Counted from the stretch's first letter, positions 35,386-44,063 are shown. The stretch is DNA of 64,000 bases from Bradyrhizobium sp. JYMT SZCCT0428 (GCF_018131075.1 NZ_JAFCLS010000011.1:26001-90000); one strand, 5' to 3'. Translations and numbers: made by a program. Notes: generated by a model not told the origin, from the letters alone.

Positions 35386-35541
35386 TCACGAGAAGCACCA
35401 AAGCAAAAATTTCCAGAAGATCGAGATCAATAGATAAACCCACCCCACCATTGCCAACAGCGTCAGCCCCAGATAGGCGCTAGAAAAACCTCGCTCCTTC
35501 ACTTTGGTCAAAAGAAAAACTTTTCCCGGTCTGTGGAGCAT
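35386..35541 (-). CDS. Possible small membrane protein (51 residues)
   Basis: The C-terminal part AYLGLTLLAMVGWVYLLISI with FWKFLLWCFS is a convincing membrane helix. The start is unclear: an ATG at 35541 gives 51 residues, and the frame is open to 35703. No good ribosome site. Low confidence. Confidence 0.35.
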   Translation of the reverse strand: MLHRPGKVFLLTKVKERGFSSAYLGLTLLAMVGWVYLLISIFWKFLLWCFS

Positions 35542-36053
35542 TTGAGCGTTCGGCTGATGAAGTTGCTGATGAACAAATTTATCGGACAAACTCGACAATT
35601 TTGTGCCGCGATTGAACGATGCGATCGTTCTTTGAAAACTTATGAGTCGAGATCTCGACCCGCTGTATATGGAGTTGCTCAAACCAACAACCATCCCTTG
35701 CATTTAACCTAACCGAGCACGGTTAACGTGCGACGCGTCGCGAAGTATGATGCTGACGTTGCGACCGATCCCGGCAATGAAAATTTCACGAGCTATTTTT
35801 GAATGACGAATCAAATTTCTGGATGCTGAGAATTGAGTCGAAGCATGACGCATCGAACGCGACTCTCACTGCGCGCATGTCGGGCACGCCAGCCGGGGCG
35901 AATATATTGATCGAACGGTCCATGACCCGTTTGAGGTACACCCCGGAGCAGCGGCAACAGGATGAGTAGTTTCGGAAGACAAGAATTCCGCGGACTGTCC
36001 GACGCCAACGGGCCGCCGGCACGAAGTTGATCAGCCGCCTCATCGGCGCCCCC
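35542..36053. other. Intergenic region, nothing firm
   Basis: Relatively AT-rich stretch between the small-protein patch and the tRNA terminator. An 89-codon frame on the minus strand (35786-36055) has no domain, signal or ribosome site, and I do not support it. No repeat or promoter recognised. Confidence 0.4.
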
Positions 36054-36089
36054 AAAGAAAAACCCTTCCAGGTCGATGACCTGGAAGGG
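36054..36089 (-). terminator. Intrinsic terminator of the tRNA-fMet gene
   Basis: Perfect 12-bp stem (36063-36074 with 36078-36089; arms CCCTTCCAGGTC and GACCTGGAAGGG, 3-base loop) followed on the minus strand by a T-rich run (TTTTTCTTT). It lies just after the tRNA 3' end. Confidence 0.88.
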
Positions 36090-36095
36090 CTAACT

Positions 36096-36172
<77 letters not shown>

Positions 36173-36474
36173 TTAAACCGTTGCGCGCCTTCCAGAAAAT
36201 CGGACCCGAAGCGAACGCGGCCAACGCTTTTGGGCGTCGATCGATCCCGTCCAGAGGCTTCCTGAGAAGGCAACCCGGGCAATGCCCCTGGGTGCGAGGG
36301 GTATGTATCAACGCAAGCCTGCTTTGGAAAGGCCCATGGTGCGGTTTTTGAGGTTTTTGTGACGCCAAAAACGGCACGAAACGGCCTCGGGAGGCCGCCC
36401 TTGCCATCAAAGGCGCAAAAGCGGAACTTTGACGCAACAAAAGTCCACAAAAACATCATTATCGGGGGCGGCGC
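36173..36474. other. Intergenic region upstream of tRNA-fMet and GMC gene
   Basis: About 300 bases between divergent units. It must hold the tRNA promoter (leftward) and that of the oxidoreductase gene (rightward). No clear motif pair, repeat or coding frame found. Confidence 0.4.
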
Positions 36475-38082
36475 GTGACAGACACATTCGATTTCGTGGT
36501 GGTGGGGGGCGGCTCCGGCGGCTGCACGGTGGCGGGACGGCTTTCGGAGGAGTCACAGACGTCGGTGGCGCTGCTGGATGCCGGCGGCAAGAACGACAAT
36601 TGGGTGGTCACCACGCCGTTCGCGCTGGCGCTGATGGTGACCGGCACCATCAACAATTGGGCCTTCAACACCGTGCCGCAGGCCGGCCTCAACGGCCGCA
36701 TCGGCTATCAGCCGCGCGGCAAGGGGCTCGGCGGCTCGTCCGCCATCAACGCCATGGTCTATATCCGCGGCCACCGCAGCGACTACGACCAATGGGCCTC
36801 GCTCGGCAATGCAGGCTGGTCGTTCTCCGATGTGCTGCCTTTTTTCAAGCGCGCGGAAAACAACGCCGATTTCGACGGCGAATATCACGGCAAGGACGGG
36901 CCGCTTGCCGTCAACAAACTGCGCACCGAAAATCCGGTGCAGCAGATCTTCCTGCAGGCGGCGCAGGAAGGCCAATTCCGGATCCGCGAGGATTTCAACG
37001 CCGACGACCATGAAGGCCTCGGCATCTACCAGGTGACGCAGAAGAACGGCGAACGCTGGAGCGCGGCGCGCGCCTACATCCATCCGCATATGAATAGCCG
37101 CGCCAATCTGCGCGTCGAGACCACCGCGCAAGCCACGCGCATCCTGTTCGAGGGCAAGCGCGCGGTCGGCGTCGAATACCGCCAGGGCAAGGAGTTGAAA
37201 CAGCTCCGCGCCCGGCGCGAGGTGATCGTCGCCTCCGGCGCGTTCCAGACCCCGCAGCTGCTGATGCTCTCCGGCGTCGGCGACAGCACCGCGCTCGGCA
37301 AGCACGGCATCGCAAGCGTGCATCATTTGCCCGGCGTTGGACAGAATCTGCAGGACCATCCTGACTTCGTGTTCGGCTACCTGTCCGACAATCCGAATTT
37401 TAACGGCCTTTCGCTGAAGGCCCTGCCGCGGCTGCTCCGGGGTATCAGGCAGTACCGGCGCGAGCGCCGCGGGCCGATGACATCGAATTTCGCTGAATGC
37501 GGCGGCTTCCTGAAAACCCGGCCTGATCTGGACGTGCCCGACGTGCAATTGCATTTCGGCATGGCGCTGACCGACGATCACGGCCGCAAGCGCCACAAGG
37601 GCACCGGCTTCTCGCTCCATGTCTGCCAGCTGCGGCCGAAGAGCCGCGGCCATGTCGCGCTCGGCAGCGCCGATCCTTTTGCGCCGCCGTTGATCGATCC
37701 GAATTTCCTCGGCCACCCCGACGACCTCGAAACCATGGTCGGCGGTTACAAAATCACAAAACGGTTGCTGGACACGCCGGCGCTGCGCGCGCTGCAGAAA
37801 CAGGACATGTTCACCGCTGATGTGCGCACCGACGACGACATCCGCAAGCTGCTGCGGGAGCGCGTCGACACCGTCTATCACCCGGTCGGCACCGCCAAGA
37901 TGGGCGTCGGCGATCCCTTGGCGGTGGTCGATCCCAAGCTGAAAGTGTACGGCATGGAAGGCCTGCGTATCGTCGATGCTTCCGTGATGCCGACCCTGAT
38001 CGGCGGCAACACCAATGCGCCGACGATCATGATCGGTGAGAAGGCGGCCGACATGATCAAGGCCGAGATGCGGGCGGGGTGA
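36475..38082 (+). CDS. GMC-family FAD-dependent oxidoreductase
   Basis: A 535-residue flavoprotein like choline or alcohol dehydrogenases, oxidising a primary alcohol to an aldehyde. The N-terminal FAD motif is FDFVVVGGGSGGCTVAGRL, GMC signature 1 is GKGLGGSSAINAMVYIRG and signature 2 is GAFQTPQLLMLSGVG. The catalytic His lies in TVYHPVGTAKMG and the second active-site residue in GGNTNAPTIMIGEKAADMI. The start is a GTG. Length is normal. It stands alone; the substrate is unknown. Confidence 0.92.
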   Translation: MTDTFDFVVVGGGSGGCTVAGRLSEESQTSVALLDAGGKNDNWVVTTPFALALMVTGTINNWAFNTVPQAGLNGRIGYQPRGKGLGGSSAINAMVYIRGHRSDYDQWASLGNAGWSFSDVLPFFKRAENNADFDGEYHGKDGPLAVNKLRTENPVQQIFLQAAQEGQFRIREDFNADDHEGLGIYQVTQKNGERWSAARAYIHPHMNSRANLRVETTAQATRILFEGKRAVGVEYRQGKELKQLRARREVIVASGAFQTPQLLMLSGVGDSTALGKHGIASVHHLPGVGQNLQDHPDFVFGYLSDNPNFNGLSLKALPRLLRGIRQYRRERRGPMTSNFAECGGFLKTRPDLDVPDVQLHFGMALTDDHGRKRHKGTGFSLHVCQLRPKSRGHVALGSADPFAPPLIDPNFLGHPDDLETMVGGYKITKRLLDTPALRALQKQDMFTADVRTDDDIRKLLRERVDTVYHPVGTAKMGVGDPLAVVDPKLKVYGMEGLRIVDASVMPTLIGGNTNAPTIMIGEKAADMIKAEMRAG

Positions 38083-38138
38083 TGGGCTGTCGTCGTCATG
38101 CGCAAGGGGTCCAGTGCGCCGCGACCAACCAAACTATC

Positions 38139-38260
38139 CGTCGTCCCGGCGCACGCCGGGACCCATACCGCGTGATCTGTCGATAAAGGCTCGGTAGCTG
38201 ACACCTTCCGCCAAACCTCTCCCTGTGGTTATGGGTCCCGGCTCAAGGCCGGGACGACGG
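38139..38260. repeat. Long inverted repeat with palindromic arms
   Basis: Left arm begins CGTCGTCCCGGCGCACGCCG and right arm ends GGCCGGGACGACGG; each arm also folds on itself. GGGACCCATA on the left pairs with TATGGGTCCC on the right. About 50 bases lie between the arms. Typical dispersed intergenic palindrome. Confidence 0.75.
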
Positions 38261-38269
38261 CGATGTTTG

Positions 38270-38690
38270 TTGTTGCACGGTCATCCAAACGCACTTTCAC
38301 CTTCTCGCGACGCATTGCGCCCGAGCTTTGCCAGAGATTTCCTTGCCCTCTTCAAATAGAGGGCGCAGGGAAGACCGGGTGCGCGCTGCACCCGCGGTCC
38401 CGTGTGCGGTTTGCACAAAACAAAGGTGCACACGAGCATACAGGGCAGCGGAGAACACCCGGCCTTCCCTGCGCAATGGCTTTACGGCTTATGCCGTGAT
38501 CTCCCCGGAGACGAGTTCTTGGTTGACTCCGTCGCTGCCGTTTCCGCTTGCGCTTCTCCGACAGCTTGACGCCAGCAACGGGCGCCAGGACCACACGGTT
38601 TTGCCGTACGCTAAATCCACGCCGTCGTCAGACGTGAACCAGCGTCCACCGCAACCCGCCCAACGTCCGTGACGACGGCCGACGCCCTTC
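38270..38690. repeat. Coding-like dispersed repeat
   Basis: A stretch with long open frames in several registers on both strands whose translations (for example GRREDRVRAAPAVPCAVCTK) I recognise as a multi-copy element frequently mis-called as genes in Bradyrhizobiaceae. No terminal repeats or transposase. Copy number needs a genome search. Confidence 0.55.
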
Positions 38691-38772
38691 TGAGTAGGAC
38701 GGGATGGCCAAAGATATGCACCTGATTTGCCGTTCTGGTAAACAGAAATATTTTTCATTTCGGGGCTTGACA

Positions 38773-39315
38773 TCATTTCCGTAAATCAGAAGTGATTTGC
38801 CCGTCGGGCCAATTTGACGCACCTCGTAGTATGGGTAAGCGAAACCCATCCCGTGCAAGCATTGATGGGTTTCGCTTCGCTCTACCCATCCTACAACGGC
38901 ATTGCGCTGCGCTACGAGTACTCAAGGACATCTCTTGCAGAAGCTGCAGCGCTTCATCGGCCCTGTGCTCGGGCACGAACAGATGATCGTGGTAATAGGC
39001 CGACACGGCATTCACGCTGATGCCGGCTTGTGCGAGCCGGCCGGTAATTGCGGCCAGAAAGCCCACCGCTTCCAGCGAGGAATGCACGGTCAGCGTGATC
39101 AGTCGCGATGCGAATTGATACGGCAACCCTGCGCTTTCGGCCTCCTCACGCCGCATCACGAGGGTGGTTCCTTCCCGTTCACGGAACAGGTGCACCGGCC
39201 TTGGTGCGGTGGGAATTTCCTCATCTGCCGGGATGCTGCAAAACACGAAGACGCCGTCGTGCATTGCCGGCTTCATGTTCTGGAGCAGCTTCGGAAGATT
39301 GCGTTCACCCGACAC
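38773..39315 (-). CDS. ACT domain-containing protein with repeat-derived C-terminus
   Basis: Residues 1-133 form the tandem ACT_3/ACT_7-like protein (DGVFVFCSIPADEEIPTAPR, TLVMRREEAESAGLPYQFAS, LTVHSSLEAVGFLAAITGRL, NAVSAYYHDHLFVP), a probable small-ligand (amino acid) binding regulator. The last 45 or so residues (from about STRSAAQCRCRMGRAKRNPS) come from a palindromic repeat at 38824-38894 and the DNA next to it, so the native protein probably ended near residue 133. Start is at 39315. The extension may or may not harm the protein. Confidence 0.8.
   Translation of the reverse strand: MSGERNLPKLLQNMKPAMHDGVFVFCSIPADEEIPTAPRPVHLFREREGTTLVMRREEAESAGLPYQFASRLITLTVHSSLEAVGFLAAITGRLAQAGISVNAVSAYYHDHLFVPEHRADEALQLLQEMSLSTRSAAQCRCRMGRAKRNPSMLARDGFRLPILRGASNWPDGQITSDLRK
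38824..38894. repeat. Palindromic repeat inside the ACT gene end
   Basis: Inverted repeat with arms containing ATGGGTAAGCGAAACCCATC and GATGGGTTTCGCTTCGCTCT, then ACCCATCCTAC, around a short loop. It encodes the MGRAKRNPS phrase in the overlapping reading frame, familiar from many spurious ends in these genomes. Confidence 0.75.
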
Positions 39316-39340
39316 AGTCGTTTCCCTTTGAAGAAGCTCC

Positions 39341-39411
39341 CGCAGGGCGGGTTCGCTTTAACCCGCCATCTCGCACGGAGCGGTGGGTTAAAGAGGACCC
39401 GCCCTACGCAG
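39341..39411. repeat. Palindromic intergenic repeat
   Basis: Arms CGCAGGGCGGGTTCGCTTTA and TTAAAGAGGACCCGCCCTAC with an inner AACCCGCC/GGTGGGTT pair. Located between the ACT and GNAT genes. Confidence 0.7.
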
Positions 39412-39414
39412 CTG

Positions 39415-39948
39415 TCACTGCAATCTCAAATTTCCCCAGCGATACGAAATGACCCGTTCCCTGGTGCCGCCCGTTTCGACCAATCTTTCGGTCTGTGTTT
39501 CCGCCTCTGCTCCCGCGCGCTCGTAAAATGCACGGGCCAGGGAATTTCTGCTTAATACGGTTGCGGTCATCGCCTTATAGCCATGGCTGGCCGCGTAGTC
39601 GGCGCACGCCTCCAGGAGAGCCTTGCCTGCACCCTTCCCTATATAATCAGGATCCAGGTAGATCGCATAAGGCTCCGCGACACCCTTTTCATTGGTTGGT
39701 CCGACATCCGCGAAACCAACCATGACGCCATTGTCAAACGCTGCGAATACGCCGAACGGATCACCAATGGCCAGATGGCCCCTGTCCTTTTCAATCCAGC
39801 GGGAAGCACGGTCTTCGACAGAGAGGCCGTTGAGGTACTCAGCCGTATAGATATCCCGGTAGGTGGCGCGGGTGGCTTCGACATGAATCCGGGCAACCGC
39901 ACCGGCATCATCTGGAGAAGCTCGCCTTACCGTAAATTTCTTGTCCAT
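39415..39948 (-). CDS. GNAT-family N-acetyltransferase
   Basis: About 177 residues from the ATG at 39948 (frame opens at 39990). The fold shows KFTVRRASPDDAGAVARIHV at the N-terminus, VGFADVGP as beta 4, and the acetyl-CoA loop YIGKGAGKALLEACADYA, then SLARAFYERAGAEAE. It transfers an acetyl group from acetyl-CoA to an unknown amine; such stand-alone enzymes often act in detoxification. No operon partner. Confidence 0.85.
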   Translation of the reverse strand: MDKKFTVRRASPDDAGAVARIHVEATRATYRDIYTAEYLNGLSVEDRASRWIEKDRGHLAIGDPFGVFAAFDNGVMVGFADVGPTNEKGVAEPYAIYLDPDYIGKGAGKALLEACADYAASHGYKAMTATVLSRNSLARAFYERAGAEAETQTERLVETGGTRERVISYRWGNLRLQ

Positions 39949-40074
39949 TTGAAATTCATAGCGGGTAGCCCGCATGAGCGGAAGCGACATGCGAGAGGCT
40001 GATAGAAAGATTCCCGGATGTCGCGGAGCCTGTCATCGGGCGCGCATTCAGGGCGCGACAATCACCCCTCAACG

Positions 40075-40749
40075 TCACAGCACGCATCCGCAGCGCGCCG
40101 ATCGGGCATAGGCCAAAAGCCGGGGGTCGGCCTTGGAATGCGCCTCGCAAAAGCGGTCTATGATTTGGGTCACTTTCTCGCTGTGGTCTCGCTGCCAGTG
40201 TCCCAGCCCGTGTAGAGCGCTCTCCTGGCAGGCGATCGAATTGAGATCAAGGATGCGCTCCATGGTACGCAGCGCGCAATCGTGGAGAGTTGGCAGGTCC
40301 GGATCATCAGCATGAGCCAAACTCGGAAACGCATCCCACCACATGTAGCAAACACAGTTAAGCGTTCCGGCATCGGCTTCGCTTAGGTGAGATAAATTGG
40401 AAGCGCACCGCGGTTCGAACAGTTTCGTAAATAGTGCAGCTACAGACTTGACGCAGCGGACACGTTTTTTGACCGGCACATCAGTTGAACAAAGCCAGCT
40501 GTTATCGCCGCTTGCGCTCGTATTCACGAGGTAGGTCAAGCCCTGCGCAATTTGACTGTCAGCAAATCTCTGTAACGCCGGCTCGGGGTCTTCAAACAGT
40601 CGAGTGAGATAGGATACGGCTTCCATAGGTGGCGGATCCCACCAATCATGGTCCGGATCGAAGTACCAGGGCGCTTGCTGAAAGCGAACTTCGCGTCCAA
40701 ATGAGTGTTCCAGCCAATCATCGAAAGTGAGTTTTTGCAGGCGCATCAC
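40075..40749 (-). CDS. Hypothetical protein
   Basis: A 224-residue cytoplasmic protein rich in Trp, Cys and Asp (LTFDDWLEHSFGREVRFQQAPWYFDPDHDWWDPPP across two stretches). It contains several cysteines (CASNLSHL, NCVCYMWWDAF, CGCVL) and a helical middle. No signal or membrane helix and no family recognised. The composition and length look like a genuine gene. It is divergent from nothing; the upstream gene at 40825 reads the same way. Confidence 0.6.
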   Translation of the reverse strand: MMRLQKLTFDDWLEHSFGREVRFQQAPWYFDPDHDWWDPPPMEAVSYLTRLFEDPEPALQRFADSQIAQGLTYLVNTSASGDNSWLCSTDVPVKKRVRCVKSVAALFTKLFEPRCASNLSHLSEADAGTLNCVCYMWWDAFPSLAHADDPDLPTLHDCALRTMERILDLNSIACQESALHGLGHWQRDHSEKVTQIIDRFCEAHSKADPRLLAYARSARCGCVL

Positions 40750-40824
40750 GGAAGCCGCGACCAGTATATCAAGAGGCGATAATCTTGCTGCCTCTCATCG
40801 TAGAAGCTCTGAAGTCAGATCAGG

Positions 40825-41127
40825 TCAATCATTGCCTTCAGCCTTGACCGGCGGCTTCTGCGCGCCCTGAACGCTCCGGCTCAGCGACGCCAGCGCAGTC
40901 TTCAGCTCGTCAGAGATGGATGCGATGTCCCTGATGTCTTCGAAGGCCTGAGCGACGCGCTCACTCGCTGATTTCTCGAATGGTTCGAAGCCTTCAGAGA
41001 TGCGCGTTCCTGCTCCAAGAGCTGTAGAAGCGGCCATAGGCCCGAGCAGGAGGATTGCGGTTCCGACGATACCGATTTTACGGATGTGAGGGCTTGGCGG
41101 TGGCTGCACTGGGCGGTCGTTGGTCAT
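40825..41127 (-). CDS. Small membrane-anchored protein
   Basis: A 100-residue protein from the ATG at 41127, with GGTGGAG just upstream. It has a proline-rich start, one membrane helix (IGIVGTAILLLGPMAASTALGAG) and a helical charged tail (SERVAQAFEDIRDIASISDE). The frame opens at 41178. Function unknown. Confidence 0.55.
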   Translation of the reverse strand: MTNDRPVQPPPSPHIRKIGIVGTAILLLGPMAASTALGAGTRISEGFEPFEKSASERVAQAFEDIRDIASISDELKTALASLSRSVQGAQKPPVKAEGND

Positions 41128-41460
41128 GTCTCCACCTCGCGGCGCATAGGCTCGCATCATGCCAATGGTCGCGAGCAAACGGTAGATCGGACGCCTACCA
41201 TTAGGAGGTACTCCCGAGCAGAGCCGCCTTCCTGTCCAACCATCAGAGCGCGGTCAGCACCATGCGCCGGCAACAGCCGCGCGAACTCGCACCCCCTGGC
41301 TAACGCCAGTTATCAGAATGATTTCTTTACGGACGTCGAATAGATCAGACGTGACGACCCCGGAATAAGGCGAGCCCATTGATACCTACGATTTTAGTGA
41401 TCGCGAACCCGTTTCATTGACCTGACGGGGGCGCTAAGGAACAGGCGGCGATATCAATCC
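41128..41460. other. Intergenic region, nothing firm
   Basis: About 330 bases between a leftward small gene and the rightward cvpA gene. Frames present lack domains or ribosome sites. Promoters for both directions presumably lie here, but I cannot name a motif. Confidence 0.4.
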
Positions 41461-41973
41461 ATGAACAGTTTCGATGCCGTCGTCTATCTCGCCCTGTTGA
41501 TTGCCGTGGTCACCGGCTTCAACTCCGGCCTGTTGCGCAGCGCGGTCACGATCCTCGCCTATCTGCTTGCGATGCCGATCGCGGTGGCGGCCACCCCGTT
41601 GCTGGCTCCGCAGCTCGGCGGCAAGCTCGACTCGTCCCTGATGCAGAATTCGCTGCTGTTCTTTGGAATTTTCCTGATCGCCGGCATGGTGCTGGGAAAG
41701 GTGGGGCGCATGGCGCTCGATGACACCATCGGATCGGCCGGGATCGGCGATCGCCTCGGCGGCGCGGCGCTTGGCGCGGTGCGTGTCGGCCTGGTCGCGA
41801 TCACGCTGGTGCTGGTTTTCGACCAGCTCGTCCCAAGCGATCGCCAGCCGGCATTCCTGACCGGCTCGCAATTGCGGCCGCTGCTTTCGGCGGCCGGGCA
41901 AAAGGGCTTCAAGTCGCTGCCGCCGGACGTCACCGCCGCCATCGACCGGCTGAAGCGAGAGCAGCGAATTTAG
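41461..41973 (+). CDS. cvpA: CvpA family membrane protein
   Basis: A 170-residue inner-membrane protein with four helices and the family start FDAVVYLALLIAVVTGFNSG, where GLLRSAVTILAYLLAM forms helix two. GIFLIAGMVLGKVGRMALDD and GALGAVRVGLVAITLVLVF follow. CvpA proteins are linked to colicin V production in E. coli and to envelope stress; their exact role is unclear. It is first in a line of rightward genes but 120 bases from the next, so cotranscription is uncertain. Confidence 0.85.
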   Translation: MNSFDAVVYLALLIAVVTGFNSGLLRSAVTILAYLLAMPIAVAATPLLAPQLGGKLDSSLMQNSLLFFGIFLIAGMVLGKVGRMALDDTIGSAGIGDRLGGAALGAVRVGLVAITLVLVFDQLVPSDRQPAFLTGSQLRPLLSAAGQKGFKSLPPDVTAAIDRLKREQRI

Positions 41974-42095
41974 CAGGCAATGATCGACTGATATGCATTT
42001 CGCGCAGCGACGAGCCACTTATCATGGCCGTCGCGATTGGCTACACTGTTCCAATCGAAATCTAGAAAATCACCTGACATAACGGGAGTGAGACA

Positions 42096-42878
42096 GTGGA
42101 TCTTGGAATCAAAGGCCGCCGCGCCATCGTATGTGCCTCCAGCAAGGGGTTGGGACGCGCCTGCGCGATGCAACTGGCCAATGAAGGCGTGCACGTCACC
42201 TTGACGGCGCGCGGCGCCGAGGCGCTGAAAAAGACCGCCGATGAAATCCGCAAGGCGCATCCCGGCGTCACCGTCACCGAGGTCGCCGGCGACATCACCA
42301 CGCCCCAGGGACGCGAGGGCGTGCTCAAAGCCTGTCCCGATCCGGACATTTTGATCAACAACGCCGGCGGCCCGCCGCCCGGCGATTTCCGCAACTGGAC
42401 CCGCGACGACTGGATCAAGGCGGTCGACGCCAACATGCTGACCCCGATCGAACTGATCAAGGCCACCGTGGATGGCATGATGGCGCGCAAGTTCGGCCGC
42501 ATCGTCAACATCACATCCGCCGCGGTGAAATCGCCGATCGACATATTGGGCCTTTCCAACGGCGCCCGCGCCGGCCTCACCGGCTTCATCGCCGGTATCT
42601 CGCGCAAGACGGTGATCAATAACGTCACCATCAACGGCCTGCTGCCGGGTCCCTTCGACACCGACCGACTGCGCGGCACCGCAAAGGGCGAAGCCGAGAA
42701 GCGCAAGATCGACGTCGAGCAGGTGCTGGCAGAGCGTGCCAAGCTCAATCCCGCCGGACGGTTCGGCACCCCCGAGGAATTCGGCGAGGCCTGCGCCTTC
42801 CTGTGCAGCGCCAAGGCCGGCTTCATCACCGGGCAGAACATCCTGCTCGACGGCGGTGCGTTCCCGGGCACGCTCTAG
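42096..42878 (+). CDS. SDR-family oxidoreductase lacking the usual YxxxK
   Basis: A 260-residue classical-SDR fold. It has the cofactor motif VCASSKGLGRACAMQLANEG, LINNAGGPPPGD and INGLLPGPFDTDR, and the end FITGQNILLDGGAFPGTL. At the catalytic site the usual YxxxK is replaced by LSNGARAGL, so Tyr becomes Ser (or Leu) and Lys becomes Arg. The preceding serine (ITSAAV) is kept. It may use another residue, or act as a binding protein. GTG start. It is followed closely by the MDR gene at 42904. Confidence 0.85.
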   Translation: MDLGIKGRRAIVCASSKGLGRACAMQLANEGVHVTLTARGAEALKKTADEIRKAHPGVTVTEVAGDITTPQGREGVLKACPDPDILINNAGGPPPGDFRNWTRDDWIKAVDANMLTPIELIKATVDGMMARKFGRIVNITSAAVKSPIDILGLSNGARAGLTGFIAGISRKTVINNVTINGLLPGPFDTDRLRGTAKGEAEKRKIDVEQVLAERAKLNPAGRFGTPEEFGEACAFLCSAKAGFITGQNILLDGGAFPGTL

Positions 42879-42903
42879 TGTCGCCCACGCAGAGGGGCGC
42901 CGG

Positions 42904-43893
42904 ATGAAAGCGGTCTGGTACGAACGGACGGGCGCTGCGCCCGAGGTGCTGACCTATGGCGACATGCCGACGCCTGATGCCGGCCCGGGCGAAGTCCGGG
43001 TGCGGCTGAAGGCGTCCGGCGTCAATCCCGCCGATGTCGGCCGCCGCGGCGGCAGCTATCGCGCGATGGAGTACCCGCGCGTGATCCCAAACAGCGACGG
43101 CGCCGGGATCGTCGATCAGATCGGCGAAGACGTCACGCAGTTGAGGGTCGGCCAGCGCGTCTGGCTGTTCAATGGCCAGCGCAACGGCCGCGCCTTCGGC
43201 ACCGCGGCGGAGTACATCGCGCTATCAGAGCATCTGGTGACGCCGCTGCCGGACAGTCTTTCCTACGCGGCGGGCGCCACGCTCGGAATTCCCGGCATGA
43301 CGGCGTGGTGCTGCCTGTTCTGCGATGGTCCGATTACGGGAAAAACCGTGCTGGTCACCGGCGGCGCCGGCGCGGTCGGCCACTATGCGGTGCAACTTGC
43401 AAAATGGGGCGGCGCGCAGGTGATCGCGACCGTCAGTTCGGAAGCGAAGGCCGAACAGGCGCGGCTCGCCGGCGCCGACCTCGTCATCAACTACCGCAAT
43501 GATGACGTCATCGCCAAAGTGCTGGCCTTCACCGGCGGGCGCGGCGTCGACCGCGTGGTCGACGTCGATTTTGGCGGCAACATCGCCATTACGCTGAAAT
43601 TGATGGCCATGAATTCCACCATCGCGGTCTACGCCACCAACGGCAATCGCACGCCGCTGGTCCCGATGCGTGACCTGATGGAAAAGTGCATCACACTCCG
43701 CGCGCTGGTGCTGTTCGCGCTGCCGCCGCCTTTGCTGGCTGCAGCCCAGGCCGACATCACGAAATGGCTCACGGCGGGCAACCGCATCCACAACGTCGCC
43801 GGGGAGTTTGCGCTCGCGGATACCGCGCAGGCGCATCTCGCGGTTGAAAAGGGCGACAAGCTCGGCACCGTCATTGTCGATTGCGCGCGGTAG
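42904..43893 (+). CDS. NADPH:quinone reductase-like MDR family oxidoreductase
   Basis: A 329-residue zinc-independent medium-chain reductase. It begins MKAVWYERTGAAPEVLTYGD, then VRLKASGVNPADVGRRGG, and the NADPH motif VLVTGGAGAVGHYAVQLAKW. No structural-zinc cysteines are seen, consistent with quinone oxidoreductases. The frame is open to 42736 inside the SDR gene; the ATG at 42904 matches the family's start. It lies 25 bases after the SDR gene, so the two are probably cotranscribed and act on related substrates. Confidence 0.88.
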   Translation: MKAVWYERTGAAPEVLTYGDMPTPDAGPGEVRVRLKASGVNPADVGRRGGSYRAMEYPRVIPNSDGAGIVDQIGEDVTQLRVGQRVWLFNGQRNGRAFGTAAEYIALSEHLVTPLPDSLSYAAGATLGIPGMTAWCCLFCDGPITGKTVLVTGGAGAVGHYAVQLAKWGGAQVIATVSSEAKAEQARLAGADLVINYRNDDVIAKVLAFTGGRGVDRVVDVDFGGNIAITLKLMAMNSTIAVYATNGNRTPLVPMRDLMEKCITLRALVLFALPPPLLAAAQADITKWLTAGNRIHNVAGEFALADTAQAHLAVEKGDKLGTVIVDCAR

Positions 43894-43898
43894 TTAAC

Positions 43899-44031
43899 TC
43901 CCTCGCCCCGCTCTTGCGGGGAGAGGGTCGGGGTGAGGGGCTAGCTCCACGAACAACTGTGCAAGTTGTCGGACCTGTACCCCCTCACCCGGCGCTACGC
44001 GCCGACCTCTCCCCGCAAGCGGGGCGAGGTA
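43899..44031. repeat. Palindromic intergenic repeat
   Basis: Inverted repeat with arms CCTCGCCCCGCTCTTGCGGG and CCCCGCAAGCGGGGCGAGG, plus inner GGGGTGAGGGG/CCCCTCACCC. Lies between the MDR and MBL genes; might act as a transcript-processing or termination structure. Confidence 0.75.
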
Positions 44032-44063
44032 AGCAAGAAACGAAACCAGGGAGGAAGCGCTGG

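Larger units (their letters stand above)
38083..38772. other. Repeat-filled intergenic region
   Basis: Almost 700 bases without a real gene. It holds a long inverted repeat (38139-38260) and a coding-like dispersed repeat (about 38270-38690). Frames in it translate to phrases such as RRIAPELCQRFPCPLQIEGA, which I know as a repeatedly mis-annotated ORF of Bradyrhizobium-type genomes. Confidence 0.6.

Noticed and set aside
35786..36055. An 89-codon minus-strand frame left of the tRNA terminator
   Set aside because: Arg/Cys-rich random-like translation and no ribosome site.
36553..37881. A 442-codon frame on the minus strand opposite the GMC oxidoreductase gene
   Set aside because: It mirrors the third-position GC pattern of the real gene; the + strand product has full GMC motifs, the minus product none.
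38263..38672. Two overlapping frames (78 and 114 codons) that look protein-like
   Set aside because: Recognised as a dispersed repeat that recurs with the same spurious translations; not a gene.
41434..42018. A 194-codon minus-strand frame over cvpA
   Set aside because: Shadow of the CvpA gene; arginine/glutamine-rich translation without a fold.
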